Shown: positions 25,768 through 35,518 of the stretch, one piece after another
How positions within the stretch are numbered: the first letter of the stretch is position 1
Layout: every line of letters starts with the position of its first letter
NCBI GenBank assembly: GCA_030066045.1
Contig: JASJCJ010000008.1
Location: 1 to 64,000, forward strand
Length of the DNA: 64,000 nucleotides
Source: Calothrix sp. MO_167.B12
Lineage (GTDB): Bacteria; Cyanobacteriota; Cyanobacteriia; Cyanobacteriales; Nostocaceae
Reading direction: 5' to 3'
Notes under the pieces: model-generated
What the model was told of the DNA's origin: nothing
Seen by the model: the letters and a program-made list of their open reading frames with translations, nothing else
The model's database searches: none
Translations under genes and position numbers: made by a program

Positions 25768-26679
25768 ATCAGGTTGTCCCGATGAAACAATTTACCACCA
25801 AGTATGAAAATACCTCCCTCGCTCCGGGCGGGGAAACCCCGCCCCTACTCCGGGCCTCCGCGCCTATTTTTAAGTTATACCAATTCAAATAATGTTTGCG
25901 ACACATAAATTAAATTACTTGTAGGGGTTTAGCAGTAGGGGTTTAGCAGTGCTAAACCCCTACCCATCTGTCGCATTCTTTTTTCAAATTGGTATTAGTC
26001 CCCCAGGGGAAAATCTCACAACCAAGGATGAAAATGCTTTGTGACTAACTCCTCAAGGCGCACGCAATACGTCCCTACTCCTGAACTCTGAACTCCGAAC
26101 TCCCTATTTTCTAGCTAGCTCTCATGTACATTTGTAGGGAGCATCCCAATTTTTCAAAAATATAGGGTAGTGGGAGCCGGAAAGCTCCCTTCATATAAAA
26201 CGTGGGCAAGATGCCCCGAAGTCGCTACAACGGGGGGGGGAACCCCCGCAACGCGCTTCTCTGGGCACTACCAATTTAAACATTTGGGATACTCTCCATT
26301 TGTACGTAACCAAACATAAAAATAATCCCCTCACTCTGGGCGGGGAAACCCCGCCCCTACTCCTTTACTCCTTATTTTCAAGTTAGTCCCACTCTGCGAG
26401 AAGCCACGCTTCGCGCGTCTACACGGGAAAATCCCACAACCAAGCCATGAAAATGCTTTGTGACTAACACCTGAAGGGCGCACGCAATGCGCCCCTACTG
26501 TGCGCCTCCTAACCATTTTCAAGTTAGTCCTCCACAAGACAATCTCACAACCAAGGATGAAAATAATTCCCTCACTCCGGGCGGGGAAACCCCGCCCCTA
26601 CTCCTGAACTCCCTCACTCCCTATTTTCAAGCTAGTCCTTGGTTCTAAAATAATACTGAAGACTGTTGCTTTCACCTCA
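25768..26679. repeat. Complex repeat region (units with 'gggcggggaaaccccgcccc')
   Basis: About 900 bp without a gene. A composite unit recurs three to four times: 'aaccaaggatgaaaat', then 'gcgggg-aaacccc-gccccta' hairpin, then 'tattttcaagttagtcc' (near 25795, 26020, 26320-26400 and 26555-26640). An inverted set of the same words lies at 35770-36000. Embedded at 25878-25994 is a palindromic element with ends TACCAATT and AATTGGTA. Confidence 0.65.
25878..25994. mobile_element. Small palindromic element with TACCAATT ends
   Basis: The left arm 'taccaattcaaataatg...tgcgaca' and right arm 'tgtcgcattc...caaattggta' are imperfect inverted repeats around a direct duplication of 'gtaggggtttagca'. 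It is about 117 bp and non-coding. Confidence 0.5.
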
Positions 26680-27477
26680 ATGAACACCAAAACATCCTCC
26701 CTATCCCCAGATATTTACTCGATTTTGAGTCAAACTCAACGCGTGCGAGTTAGCGATGGAGAAATTAAACCTGTTTTAGATGGTTGCTCGAATGCTTCAC
26801 AATTACTCGTACTGATTTGGTCACAATTGGGAGATTTTGATAATTTAGAATATGCTTGGTGGCTGCAAAGGGAAAAAGAAAAGCTCTCTTCCAAAGGAAT
26901 CACAATTCGCGCTATTGGAATTGGCAACCGCAATTCTGGACTCAAGTTTTGTGAATATACGGGATTCCCTGCTGAATGGCTGTTTGTGGATGCAAAAGCG
27001 GAAATTCATGCTCTTTTAGACCTTTATGCCGGTTTATCTATCCAATTGCCCATACTATCAACATCACAAAAAGCTTGGCTGAATTTAATGTTAATGTGCG
27101 CTGGGATTGGTAGTCCTGGAACCCTAAAGGAAGTTTTTCGGGGTTATACAGGGGATAAGAAAGCTCCTCAGTTAATTGCTGATGAGGAAGTTGTGCAGGG
27201 TACACCCTTACCACCAATGAAAGGTTCCTTTTTCAAAGCTGCTGGGGGAGAAGGCTTTCAGCGTCCTTTTGAACTGGCAACCCTGCGCCTGCGAAATATG
27301 ACCGAAGTTTTGAGCAACTGGAATACTTATGTACCAGATTCATCTTATTTGACACAACGAGGAGGAACTTTTCTATTTGATTCTCAAGGAAAATTAATTT
27401 ATTTGCACCGCGATCGCGGTATTCTTGGTTTTGCAGAAAATATGGGCAATCCCTTATCTTTTCTTGTGGATAAGTGA
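26680..27477 (+). CDS. Peroxiredoxin-like (AhpC/TSA_2) protein without CxxC
   Basis: A 265-residue soluble protein with the thioredoxin-fold layout of the PRXL2/AhpC-TSA_2 group: LLVLIWSQLGDFDNLEYAWWLQREKEKL (strand and helix 1), ITIRAIGIGNRN, FCEYTGFPAEWLFVD, and C-terminal GGTFLFDSQGKLIYLHRDRGILGF. The usual redox CxxC at the start of helix 1 is replaced by GDFDNLEY, so a classic thiol peroxidase mechanism is unlikely; remaining cysteines are scattered. The family is common in cyanobacteria and of unknown role. It is monocistronic, between repeat regions. Confidence 0.72.
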   Translation: MNTKTSSLSPDIYSILSQTQRVRVSDGEIKPVLDGCSNASQLLVLIWSQLGDFDNLEYAWWLQREKEKLSSKGITIRAIGIGNRNSGLKFCEYTGFPAEWLFVDAKAEIHALLDLYAGLSIQLPILSTSQKAWLNLMLMCAGIGSPGTLKEVFRGYTGDKKAPQLIADEEVVQGTPLPPMKGSFFKAAGGEGFQRPFELATLRLRNMTEVLSNWNTYVPDSSYLTQRGGTFLFDSQGKLIYLHRDRGILGFAENMGNPLSFLVDK

Positions 27478-27716
27478 AGTACCCCTAGTGCTTTGTCCCA
27501 CCATTAATTTTGAAGGGCAGCTGTAGTGCGGGCATCTTGCCGGCTACAGCAGGGAGCATCTTGCCTACTTTCTGGAAACAGGGAGCGAGACGCTCCCACT
27601 ACATTTTTTGCCGCCACATTAAATGCAATTATAATCATCATGATTTGTGCTGAGAAACACGGAAGCATTTGAGAATCGTTAGCGTTAAATTAGAGTTAAA
27701 TTTATACAAGCTCCTA
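27478..27716. repeat. Intergenic repeat with 'gtgcgggcatcttgcc' and 'gggagcgagacgctccc'
   Basis: Segment 27515-27610 is an inverted copy of the repeat seen at 15446-15610 and 56623-56740: 'agtgcgggcatcttgcc', 'cagggagcatcttgcc', 'gggagcgagacgctcccactac'. It is non-coding. Confidence 0.6.
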
Positions 27717-28349
27717 ATGTTAGAAGTAGGGATTCTTTATTCTTCATTGCTAATTGCTCAAGTCCAGAAACCACCTCGACAATTTTTACAGCTCAAGAAT
27801 CAATTAGAAAAATATGGGTTTGAGGTGATAATCAAGTTACCACCAAGGCGGGGAGCCTATGGTTTATTACAAGTAGCTAACAAAAAAATATGGATTAATC
27901 CAGTCGTTTTTGATTTACATATTGCTAATCCAACCCTAGTCCATGAATCTGTTCATGCAGCCCAATTATGTGCGGGAAAAGGGAAAATGAAAACATTGGG
28001 CCTAGACATTCAACCCATACCAGCTGCCCGACGACTTTTTTTACGGTATACCAATATCCACAGGCAAGATTTAGAAAGAGAAGCATACGCAGTACAAACT
28101 CAACCCAACAGTTTTGAAATAGCTACAACTCTTCTGCAAAAGCACTGTATACCGCTGAGCGTCAGTCAAAAGTCAACCCCCCTCTTACTCCCCCCAAGGG
28201 GAGAAGTCACGCATTCAAAAGTAGGACTTACGCAACTGGCATATTTTTTCTGTAGCTCTCATCCCCCGGTTCCGAAGACTCCACCGGGGGACTTTCCGCA
28301 AGGAGTGTTAAGATTTCCCTTGAATTTTTGCTCAAAAAATGTGAAGTAA
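27717..28349 (+). CDS. HExxH-motif hypothetical protein with repeat-derived C-terminus
   Basis: About 210 residues from ATG 27717; an upstream TTG at 27669 is possible. The core (1-147) has HESVH (76-80) and a downstream LEREAYAVQ (Glu120/Glu122), the pattern of a gluzincin-like zinc peptidase. I do not recognise a named family. The segment KLPPRRGAYGLLQVANKKIWINPVVF precedes the motif as an edge-strand-like region. From about residue 150 the protein is a translation of repeats; VGLTQLAYFFCS comes from a family A MITE end (28223-28255). The native stop appears lost. Whether the tail matters is unknown. Confidence 0.6.
   Translation: MLEVGILYSSLLIAQVQKPPRQFLQLKNQLEKYGFEVIIKLPPRRGAYGLLQVANKKIWINPVVFDLHIANPTLVHESVHAAQLCAGKGKMKTLGLDIQPIPAARRLFLRYTNIHRQDLEREAYAVQTQPNSFEIATTLLQKHCIPLSVSQKSTPLLLPPRGEVTHSKVGLTQLAYFFCSSHPPVPKTPPGDFPQGVLRFPLNFCSKNVK
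28223..28255. mobile_element. Family A MITE fragment inside a coding tail
   Basis: AGGACTTACGCAACTGGCAT and following 'attttttctgtag' are identical to the first 33 bp of the MITE at 30330. The rest is missing, so this is a solo end fused into the 3' end of the HExxH gene. Confidence 0.7.
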
Positions 28350-28478
28350 TAGGTAAGTGTACCTGCGGATTCTGGTAACTTAAAAATGGAAACACTTGGA
28401 ATGCCTTCTAGGCTACTTTATTAAGCAGGGTTAATTAACAGCGTTGGTTAATTCGGCACAAATTGGTAAGTTACGGTT

Positions 28479-30293
28479 ATGGCTCTCATAGTTCAAAAAT
28501 ACGGTGGTACATCTGTCGGTTCAGTGGAACGCATTCAAGCTGTTGCTCAACGGGTTTCACAGACAGCACAATTGGGAAATTCCGTTGTGGTAGTGGTTTC
28601 AGCAATGGGGAAAACTACTGATGGACTAGTGAAACTCGCCAATGAAATTTCCCAAAATCCCTGTCGCCGGGAAATGGATATGTTACTGTCTACCGGGGAA
28701 CAGGTATCTATTGCTTTGTTGAGTATGGCACTGCAAGAGGTGGGACAATCGGCAATTTCCATGACTGGAGCACAGGTAGGCATTGTTACGGAAGCTGAAC
28801 ACACCCGCGCCCGGATTTTAAAGATTGAGACGGAACGATTAGAAAGATGTCTGCAACAGGGTAAAGTAGTTGTCGTTGCGGGTTTCCAGGGTATCAGTAG
28901 TACAGAAGAATTAGAAATTACTACCTTGGGTAGGGGTGGTTCTGATACCTCCGCTGTGGCTTTAGCGGCGGCATTACGGGCAGATTTTTGTGAAATTTAT
29001 ACCGACGTACCAGGGATATTAACTACAGATCCACGATTGGTTCCCACAGCACAGTTAATGGATGAAATTACCTGTGATGAAATGTTGGAACTGGCCAGTT
29101 TAGGGGCGAAGGTATTACATCCCCGTGCCGTGGAAATTGCCCGTAATTATGGCGTACCTTTGGTGGTTCGCTCTAGCTGGACTAATGAGCCTGGTACTTT
29201 GGTGAAAGCACCTCCAAAATCAGAGCGATCGCTAATTAATTTAGAACTAGCTCGTCCAGTGGATGATGTAGAGTTTGATACCAACCAGGCTAGGGTAGCA
29301 TTGCTACGGGTACCAGATAAGCCAGGGGTTGCAGCACAACTATTTGGGGAAATTGCCAGCCAAGATGTGGATGTGGATTTAATTATTCAGTCCATCCATG
29401 AAGGTAATAGTAATGACATTGCCTTCACCGTAATGACACAGATTTTAAACCAAGCAGAAGCTGTAGCCTCTGCCATAGCTCCCGTACTCCGCAGTCATCC
29501 CCAGGCAGAAGCAGAGGAGGCGGAGGTAATGGTACAACCCAACATTGCTAAAGTCAGCATAGCAGGAGCGGGTATGATTGGTCGTCCTGGTGTGGCGGCA
29601 AAAATGTTTATTGCTCTGGCAGATGCGGGAGTAAATATTCAGATGATTTCCACCAGTGAGGTAAAGGTAAGTTGTGTGATTGACTCTGAAGATTGTGATA
29701 AAGCCGTAGCTGCACTCGGCCAAGCATTCGACATTAAATCTCCCTCTACTCCCTCTGCTCCCTCTGCTCCCTCTGCTCCCCACACTCCCCCTGTTCGTGG
29801 TGTTGCCTTAGATATGAAGCAAGCGCGTCTGGCAATTCGTCATGTACCCGATGTTTCTGGGATGGCGGCGAAAATATTTGGACTATTAGCAGACAACAAT
29901 ATTAGCGTAGATACAATTATTCAATCCCAGCGTTGTCATATAGTTAATGGCATTCCCACAAGGGATATTGCCTTTACCGTGACGGGGGCGGATGGAGAAT
30001 CTGCCCAACAGATGTTGCAACAAGCCGCAGCAGAATGTGGTTGGGGTGAAGTAGTTTTAGATAATGCGATCGCAAAAGTAAGTATAGTTGGTGCGGGTAT
30101 GGTAGGGCAACCGGGGATAGCTGCAAAAATGTTTGAAGCACTAGCCCAGCATAAAATCAACATTCAAATGATTACCACCTCTGAAATTAAAATTAGCTGT
30201 GTAGTGGATGAGCATCAAGGGATAAAAGCATTACAAGTCATCCATGAGGCGTTTGGATTGGCTGGGAATGAAAAGGTGCAAGTACCCGCGTAA
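28479..30293 (+). CDS. lysC: Aspartate kinase with four ACT domains
   Basis: A 604-residue cytosolic enzyme that phosphorylates aspartate, the first step to lysine, threonine, methionine and diaminopimelate. The kinase domain (1-245) has KYGGTSVG (7-14), the nucleotide/Asp site GFQGISS and TTLGRGGSDTSAVALAAAL. Two tandem ACT pairs follow (about 265-415 and 440-595), each with PGVAA/VSGMA and QMIS/QMIT words for feedback binding. Cyanobacterial LysC typically has this doubled ACT layout. A Ser-Ala-Pro-rich linker (about 424-441) joins the pairs and is encoded by a microsatellite-like repeat. It is monocistronic. Confidence 0.95.
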   Translation: MALIVQKYGGTSVGSVERIQAVAQRVSQTAQLGNSVVVVVSAMGKTTDGLVKLANEISQNPCRREMDMLLSTGEQVSIALLSMALQEVGQSAISMTGAQVGIVTEAEHTRARILKIETERLERCLQQGKVVVVAGFQGISSTEELEITTLGRGGSDTSAVALAAALRADFCEIYTDVPGILTTDPRLVPTAQLMDEITCDEMLELASLGAKVLHPRAVEIARNYGVPLVVRSSWTNEPGTLVKAPPKSERSLINLELARPVDDVEFDTNQARVALLRVPDKPGVAAQLFGEIASQDVDVDLIIQSIHEGNSNDIAFTVMTQILNQAEAVASAIAPVLRSHPQAEAEEAEVMVQPNIAKVSIAGAGMIGRPGVAAKMFIALADAGVNIQMISTSEVKVSCVIDSEDCDKAVAALGQAFDIKSPSTPSAPSAPSAPHTPPVRGVALDMKQARLAIRHVPDVSGMAAKIFGLLADNNISVDTIIQSQRCHIVNGIPTRDIAFTVTGADGESAQQMLQQAAAECGWGEVVLDNAIAKVSIVGAGMVGQPGIAAKMFEALAQHKINIQMITTSEIKISCVVDEHQGIKALQVIHEAFGLAGNEKVQVPA

Positions 30294-30833
30294 GCTAAGT
30301 AATAAGTAATAAGTAATAAGTAATAAGTTAGGACTTACGCAACTGGCATATTTTTTCTGTAGGAAAGGCAAAATGCGGTGTAGATTTTCTGCCCGCATTA
30401 TTGCCGTTACCTGACGCTGCGAGAATATTTGAACGTAGCAATCAGGCTTGTAACCTCACGCACCAATCACCGATTGTGACAATTGCGTAAGTCCTGGTAA
30501 TAAGTAATATCGTTTCCGTTTGTATCGGAATTATTTCAGTTACTCTCTCTCTTCCTCTTCCTTTGCGTCCTTTGCGTCTTTGCGGTTTTTTATCATTCAG
30601 ATGCTATCGGATTTGATATAACGTCAGTTCGGGTGAAGCAGATTTTGGTAAAGTCCAGTCCATATTTTCAGCTTATAGCACTACGGATTTAGGGCGCGGA
30701 CATTTCTAAATCCAGCAAACCCTTTGATAGCCTACTGTTCCCTATTCCCTAGCGCGTAGCGCTATACTACCTGCCCCTTTCCTTATACCGAACTCAGGTT
30801 AACCATCAACTAACAACTAACAACTAACAACTA
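30294..30833. other. Intergenic: decamer repeat, family A MITE, no gene
   Basis: After lysC come AAGTAATAAGT-like tandem units (30299-30329), a full family A MITE (30330-30495), 'ctttgcgtcctttgcgtctttgcgg' repeat (30562-30587) and, near the GH116 stop, a decamer array of CTAACAA units (30800-30838). No gene or clear terminator was seen. Confidence 0.5.
30330..30495. mobile_element. Family A MITE, full copy
   Basis: A 166-bp element with terminal inverted repeats AGGACTTACGCAA and TTGCGTAAGTCCT. The interior 'gtagattttctgcccgcatt' and 'tcacgcaccaatcaccgat' are shared almost exactly with the copy at 46125-46286. It is non-coding. Confidence 0.75.
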
Positions 30834-33236
30834 TCAACTCAAAACCAAATAAACCGCCCAGATTGCCATTGCTCTTAAATAAGTACTTGCACGGAAAGTT
30901 CCTGTAGCTGTAATTGCTTCTGGTGTACGGAATTGCAAGCCATTGTCATAGATTTGCTGTACTACGGTTTTCGCCAGAGTTAACCCTTCATCTTTCATTC
31001 CCATCTGTATCAGGAAAGCAGCCAGTCCAAAGTTAATTCCCGTCCACACTTCTAGGGGATGGGTAGCTTGGGGATTTTCTGGGGAACCATCGACACGTAC
31101 ACCATTAGCTGCACCAAATTTACCACCACAAAATTTGAGGAAACAAGCATTATAAACCGTTTGCAGGGAAGAAAGGGCGCGATCGCTCGGCACAATATCT
31201 GGTAAATTTAATAGACGAGCGTAGAATTGTCCGCATAGTTGATCTGCCATCACCACATCAGAACCACTCTCGCTATCCAAGCGGTAATATTGCCCATTCC
31301 ACAGTTTTGACTCGTAGATAGGGCGTGATTTTTTCAACCAGGTTTCATAGGTAGTAATCATTGCTTGTGGAGATGCAAGAAATGGTGTCTCCACAAAACT
31401 ACTACTTAAGATATTACCAATTGCGATCGCACTTTCTAAGGCTGCAATCCACAATCCCCCACAGTAAGCACTGACACCTCGTAATTTCCAGTCATCAAAG
31501 GTTTGATCCGGTGCCCCAGAGTTTTCCGGGATACCGTCCCCATCAATATCAAAGGTTTTCAGGTAGTTAAGGGTTTGCACAATGGCATCCCAACAATCTG
31601 CAAGAAATTCCACATCATCAGCACCCGTAAGCAGGAAATCTCGGTACACCTGCAAGACAAAATCAGCCCCTAAATCCTTCCATAAATTGCAATCTTGGTA
31701 AGCAGTGTAATTAGTCTTTTCCCAGACATGTTCATTGGGCGCTCCTAAATCGTGGGGTGTAGCACCTGCTACCTTGCGAGCCGCCAGGTGACTTTCCGCC
31801 CCAATAGTATAGTAATAGCCAATTACACGGGTGCGCTCATCGCTATGGGGAATTGCCCTGGCAAAAGCCCTAATCACAGACTTTTCCAACTCAGGGAATA
31901 ATAACAACAGTCCAAAAGAGCCGTACAGCCGTACATCCAGACTTTCATACCAACGGTAATCCCAACATTCCAACACCGCAAATTGTCCGATGGGGTCTTG
32001 TTTTGTTGCCGCGCTCCATAAAGTACCACCACTGGTAAGGTCATATAACTCATTAAAGAGTGACATTTTTAACCAATCTGGTAAATCTGGGCGATTGAGG
32101 ATTGGTTGTTGCCATGATTGAATTTTTGACCGCCAGCCTTGATATTGCTGTAGTGCAGTGAGTGCGATCGCTTTTGCATTGTTACCACTGCGATCGAAAA
32201 AATCAGTATAACGACGGTAATAATTCACTCCCGCAGCAAATTCTGTCACTGGTAAATCCCAGGATAGAGTAAAGGGAATTTCTAAACTTTCCCCTGGTTG
32301 TAAAGTGAAGCGTACAGCCAAAGCAGTACCAATTTCTTCCCCTGACTCTGCGGGAGTTTCATTGACAACATTGGCTAAAGAACCATCTTCTGAGAAACTC
32401 TGCCATACTTCTTCCCCCGTACCCCTTGGATTCCACCGGGTATGGTGAAATATTTCTACCTGGGGATGTTTGCGGGTAGCAATACACCAAGTCCCTTCAC
32501 CTTCCTGGATGGGTTCATTCATACCCATACGCCCCATAACACAGGCAGTGGCACCAGTATTTTCAACTAGATGATTAAAATTATTTTTACTTTCACCCAA
32601 CCGGGGTTGATATTCATAAACCGGACTCCCATCATCCCTAATCTTCACCTCCGGGGATTTGAGGGCATTAGTAAACCAACCCACCATATTTTCCCAGGTA
32701 AGCATAATACTGAGAGTAATGGGTGTAGTAGTGGGGTTGTGTGCCTTCCAGAGAAATACCGCCACCGGGTAGCTAGTTTCTTGGTAGTTATGTGCCCAAA
32801 TCGGGGAAAACTGCTCGCAACTGAGATTTACTTTGAATACCTTTTCATAAACAAACCAACTGCGGGGGTATAGGGCATGGTATGTTCCACCTCCAGCAGT
32901 AGGATACCATTGCCAAGCAGCTAAACTGCCATCTTCTGGTGATTGTGTACACAAAGCATAAGCCTGGGAAGATGTGCTAGTTGATTCAAACACACTGAAT
33001 TGACAACCGGGCATATTTTGGAAAATATGTTCCCCACCATCAACCTGCCAGAGGTTAAAATCTCCCTTAGAAGAACGGCCAATACAACCCGCACCAAAAC
33101 CACCCAAAGGCATTCCCTGCCAAGGACCATCATCAATATTACTAGGGTAGCGAACGGTATAGGGTTTATCCCAACCTAAACCTATGGGACGACTCCAAGT
33201 ATAAGCGGGAATTTCTGGAACAGATTGATTAGCCAT
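30834..33236 (-). CDS. GH116 glycosidase (GBA2-like bile acid/glucosylceramidase fold)
   Basis: About 800 residues from ATG 33236 (MANQSVPEIPAYTWSR); an upstream ATG at 33302 is less likely. The N-terminal beta-domain starts with MPLGGFGAGCIGRSSKGDFNLW, the (alpha/alpha)6 catalytic domain follows. Nucleophile Glu near residue 430 (WDYRWYESLDVRLYGSF) and acid/base Asp near 579 (PDQTFDDWKLRGVSAYCGGLW) are present, matching the spacing of characterised GH116 beta-glucosidases. Expected activity is beta-glucoside (or xyloside) hydrolysis; the natural substrate in cyanobacteria is unknown. No signal peptide is seen. It is monocistronic. Confidence 0.9.
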   Translation of the reverse strand: MANQSVPEIPAYTWSRPIGLGWDKPYTVRYPSNIDDGPWQGMPLGGFGAGCIGRSSKGDFNLWQVDGGEHIFQNMPGCQFSVFESTSTSSQAYALCTQSPEDGSLAAWQWYPTAGGGTYHALYPRSWFVYEKVFKVNLSCEQFSPIWAHNYQETSYPVAVFLWKAHNPTTTPITLSIMLTWENMVGWFTNALKSPEVKIRDDGSPVYEYQPRLGESKNNFNHLVENTGATACVMGRMGMNEPIQEGEGTWCIATRKHPQVEIFHHTRWNPRGTGEEVWQSFSEDGSLANVVNETPAESGEEIGTALAVRFTLQPGESLEIPFTLSWDLPVTEFAAGVNYYRRYTDFFDRSGNNAKAIALTALQQYQGWRSKIQSWQQPILNRPDLPDWLKMSLFNELYDLTSGGTLWSAATKQDPIGQFAVLECWDYRWYESLDVRLYGSFGLLLLFPELEKSVIRAFARAIPHSDERTRVIGYYYTIGAESHLAARKVAGATPHDLGAPNEHVWEKTNYTAYQDCNLWKDLGADFVLQVYRDFLLTGADDVEFLADCWDAIVQTLNYLKTFDIDGDGIPENSGAPDQTFDDWKLRGVSAYCGGLWIAALESAIAIGNILSSSFVETPFLASPQAMITTYETWLKKSRPIYESKLWNGQYYRLDSESGSDVVMADQLCGQFYARLLNLPDIVPSDRALSSLQTVYNACFLKFCGGKFGAANGVRVDGSPENPQATHPLEVWTGINFGLAAFLIQMGMKDEGLTLAKTVVQQIYDNGLQFRTPEAITATGTFRASTYLRAMAIWAVYLVLS

Positions 33237-33885
33237 TCGATTGGGGATTTTATGTTTAGGGTATTGGTGCAGGTTGAATGTGTTTACCAGCGTAAAAAAC
33301 AACCACTTTCAACTTGTCTTCATCGGGGACGTAAAATATTCTTTATTTTACGTAGCGTTTGGCGAGAGTCAATAGGAAAATATAGGATTACTATTTGATT
33401 TTTGAAAAACACGTAGTGGACTGACACGCCTAAAAATGTAGGTTGGGTTGAGCGGTAGGGAAACCCAACAAAGCTTTACTGGTGTTGGGTTTCATTCTAT
33501 TGCTACGCAACGCTAACGCGAACAACCCAACCTACACCTATTGCACTATTTGAGCTGTGTCAATCCAGTAGGGTGTCCTGCCGACGAGAGTACGGCACCA
33601 TCTGCTAATCTTTTCGGCGCGGAGCGCTTTTAGCATAACGCACCCTTGTATAGAACCCATTTGGTATCTTTTCTTGAAATTTAAAGGCTTTAGGAAAGCC
33701 GTTTTAACCAGCCTGGTAATTATGGGAATTCAAGAAACCGAAAAATCATGATAAATGACAGAAGGAATCATGAAACCCAAATGGGTATTGGACTTATACC
33801 TTGGTAAATCAATCCCAAATAGGTTCTAGAAATGACAGGAATTACCCTAAACTGAGATTGCAGCTTTAGTAGAAACTTGAATTCA
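33237..33885. other. Intergenic between divergent genes, with family E and G elements
   Basis: A family G arm (TATAGGATTACTATTTGATT, from 33381) directly precedes a family E element (33414-33570). 'gggtgtcctgccgac' and 'taacgcaccct' follow. The last 200 bp before the sugar kinase are ordinary AT-rich DNA and probably contain its promoter. Confidence 0.5.
33414..33570. mobile_element. Family E palindromic element, copy 3
   Basis: The ends TAGTGGACTGACAC and GTGTCAATCCAGTA are imperfect inverted repeats, with the GTTGGGTTGA/CAACCCAACC snapback inside. The orientation is opposite to the copy at 5072. Confidence 0.6.
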
Positions 33886-34896
33886 ATGACAGCAGAACAT
33901 TCTAAGTCAGTAGATGTCTTTGGTGTAGGTAACGCAATGGTAGACATTTTGGCGTTAGTGGAAGACGATTTCGTTCGGGAACATGACCTAAATCGCGGTG
34001 GTATGACCCTTATGGACTCCGAAAAACAGGGGCGATTATTGCAGGAATTGAAACACCATTCCCTAGAATTGAGTTCCGGTGGTTCTGCTGCTAATACAAT
34101 GATTGCGATTGCCCAAAGTGGTGGTAAAGGTTTTTATTCAGGTAAGGTTTCTCGCGATACTAACGGTGAATTTTATCGCCAAGATTTACTAGAAGCAGGG
34201 ATTCATTTTGATGTTCACCCCACTGATGAAAACCACGGTACTACAGGAACTTGTTTAGTTTTAACAACTCCTGATGCCGAACGTACTATGTGTACCCATT
34301 TGGGAGTTTCTACAACTTTAGCTCCCACAGATATTGACGTAGAAAAATTAGCTCAGTGTAAATATAGTTATGTGGAAGGCTATCTTTGGGATGCACCAGA
34401 TCCCAAAAAAGCCAGTATTGAGACTATGGAGCAATCCAAGCGTCACGGTGTCAAAATTGCTTTTACCTTTTCTGACTTATTTTTAGTCAGTCGCTTCAGC
34501 GATGATTTTCACGAATTGGTGACAAAATACTGTGATGTCGTATTTTGCAATGCTGATGAAGCCCGTCATTTCTGTGAAACTGAATCTCTTGAAGATTGCG
34601 CTAGTAAAATTGGCGACATGGTTGACACCGCATTTATTACCGATGGTGCTAATGGCTGTCTAGTAGTACAAGACAAAGAAATTGTTCGGGTTCCCGGATT
34701 TCCAGTTAAAGCTGTTGATACTGTTGGTGCTGGAGATTACTTTGCCGGGGGAACGCTATACGGATTAACCAATGGTTTAAACGTTCAACAATCAGCCCGT
34801 TGGGGAAATTATATGGCTTCTTGTATAGTACAAGTTCACGGTGCTCGTTTGGATAAATCCATGGCGGATCAAGTTACCGAAATTCTTGGTAAATAA
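33886..34896 (+). CDS. PfkB-family kinase, adenosine-kinase-like
   Basis: About 336 residues from ATG 33886 (MTAEHSKSVDVFGVGNAMVDI); a TTG nine bases upstream is not needed. The ribokinase fold has signature 1 GGSAANTMIAIAQSGGKGFYSGKVSRDTNGE-type region and signature 2 DTVGAGDYFAGG with the catalytic Asp. These enzymes phosphorylate sugars or nucleosides with ATP; DILALVEDDFVREHDL and GGMTLMD are typical of the adenosine-kinase branch, so adenosine salvage is a reasonable inference but not shown. It is monocistronic. Confidence 0.85.
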   Translation: MTAEHSKSVDVFGVGNAMVDILALVEDDFVREHDLNRGGMTLMDSEKQGRLLQELKHHSLELSSGGSAANTMIAIAQSGGKGFYSGKVSRDTNGEFYRQDLLEAGIHFDVHPTDENHGTTGTCLVLTTPDAERTMCTHLGVSTTLAPTDIDVEKLAQCKYSYVEGYLWDAPDPKKASIETMEQSKRHGVKIAFTFSDLFLVSRFSDDFHELVTKYCDVVFCNADEARHFCETESLEDCASKIGDMVDTAFITDGANGCLVVQDKEIVRVPGFPVKAVDTVGAGDYFAGGTLYGLTNGLNVQQSARWGNYMASCIVQVHGARLDKSMADQVTEILGK

Positions 34897-35518
34897 TAGA
34901 TTTAGGTTGGCTTTCTCGCGAGTATCCTAAATTGAGTGGTGAGTTTGTTCTGACTCCACTACTGGTAGACCCTCTAATCTCCCAAGTTTGAGGTATTGAA
35001 ATTATTTTTCTCCCCCAAAATTGGAGGTTGGGGGGCTATTTATTAATTTAGAGTTCATTTATGACTAGTTAAAGACAAATGCGTTTTGTCAATACATCTA
35101 AGTATATAAATTGTTTTTAATGAAAAGCCTAGGGCGTGTTTTCAAAGTAGCCGTCACCCTTCTAGGATACTGTTGGCGAATCATGGTTCAGACCCCCAAG
35201 TCAGAAAAAATAACTGAATGCAATTAGACTTCAAGACGTATTAATAAATGACGAATTAGGTTCCCAGGCTGTAAAAGGCAGCAAAAAGCAGACCAAACCT
35301 CAAATATCTAATTGTTCATATTTATCTCTTCTATAAATATAGAAATCCGGTTTGATTATTGAAGGAAATTAGGTGTTTGTAGTGGACTGACACGCCTAAA
35401 AATGTAGGTTGGGTTGAGCGGTAGGGAAACCCAACAAAGTTTTACTGGTGTTGGGTTACTCTGCTCCAAGCCGCTGTTGCGTCTACATTCTTCAACCCAA
35501 CCTACACCTATTGCACTA
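34897..35518. other. Intergenic: degenerate DNA and family E copy 4
   Basis: From 34897 to 35330 I see no gene or repeat that can be named. A family G left arm lies at 35337-35362 (tatagaaatccggtttgatt) and a family E element at 35380-35520 whose right end is cut by the next element. Confidence 0.4.
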
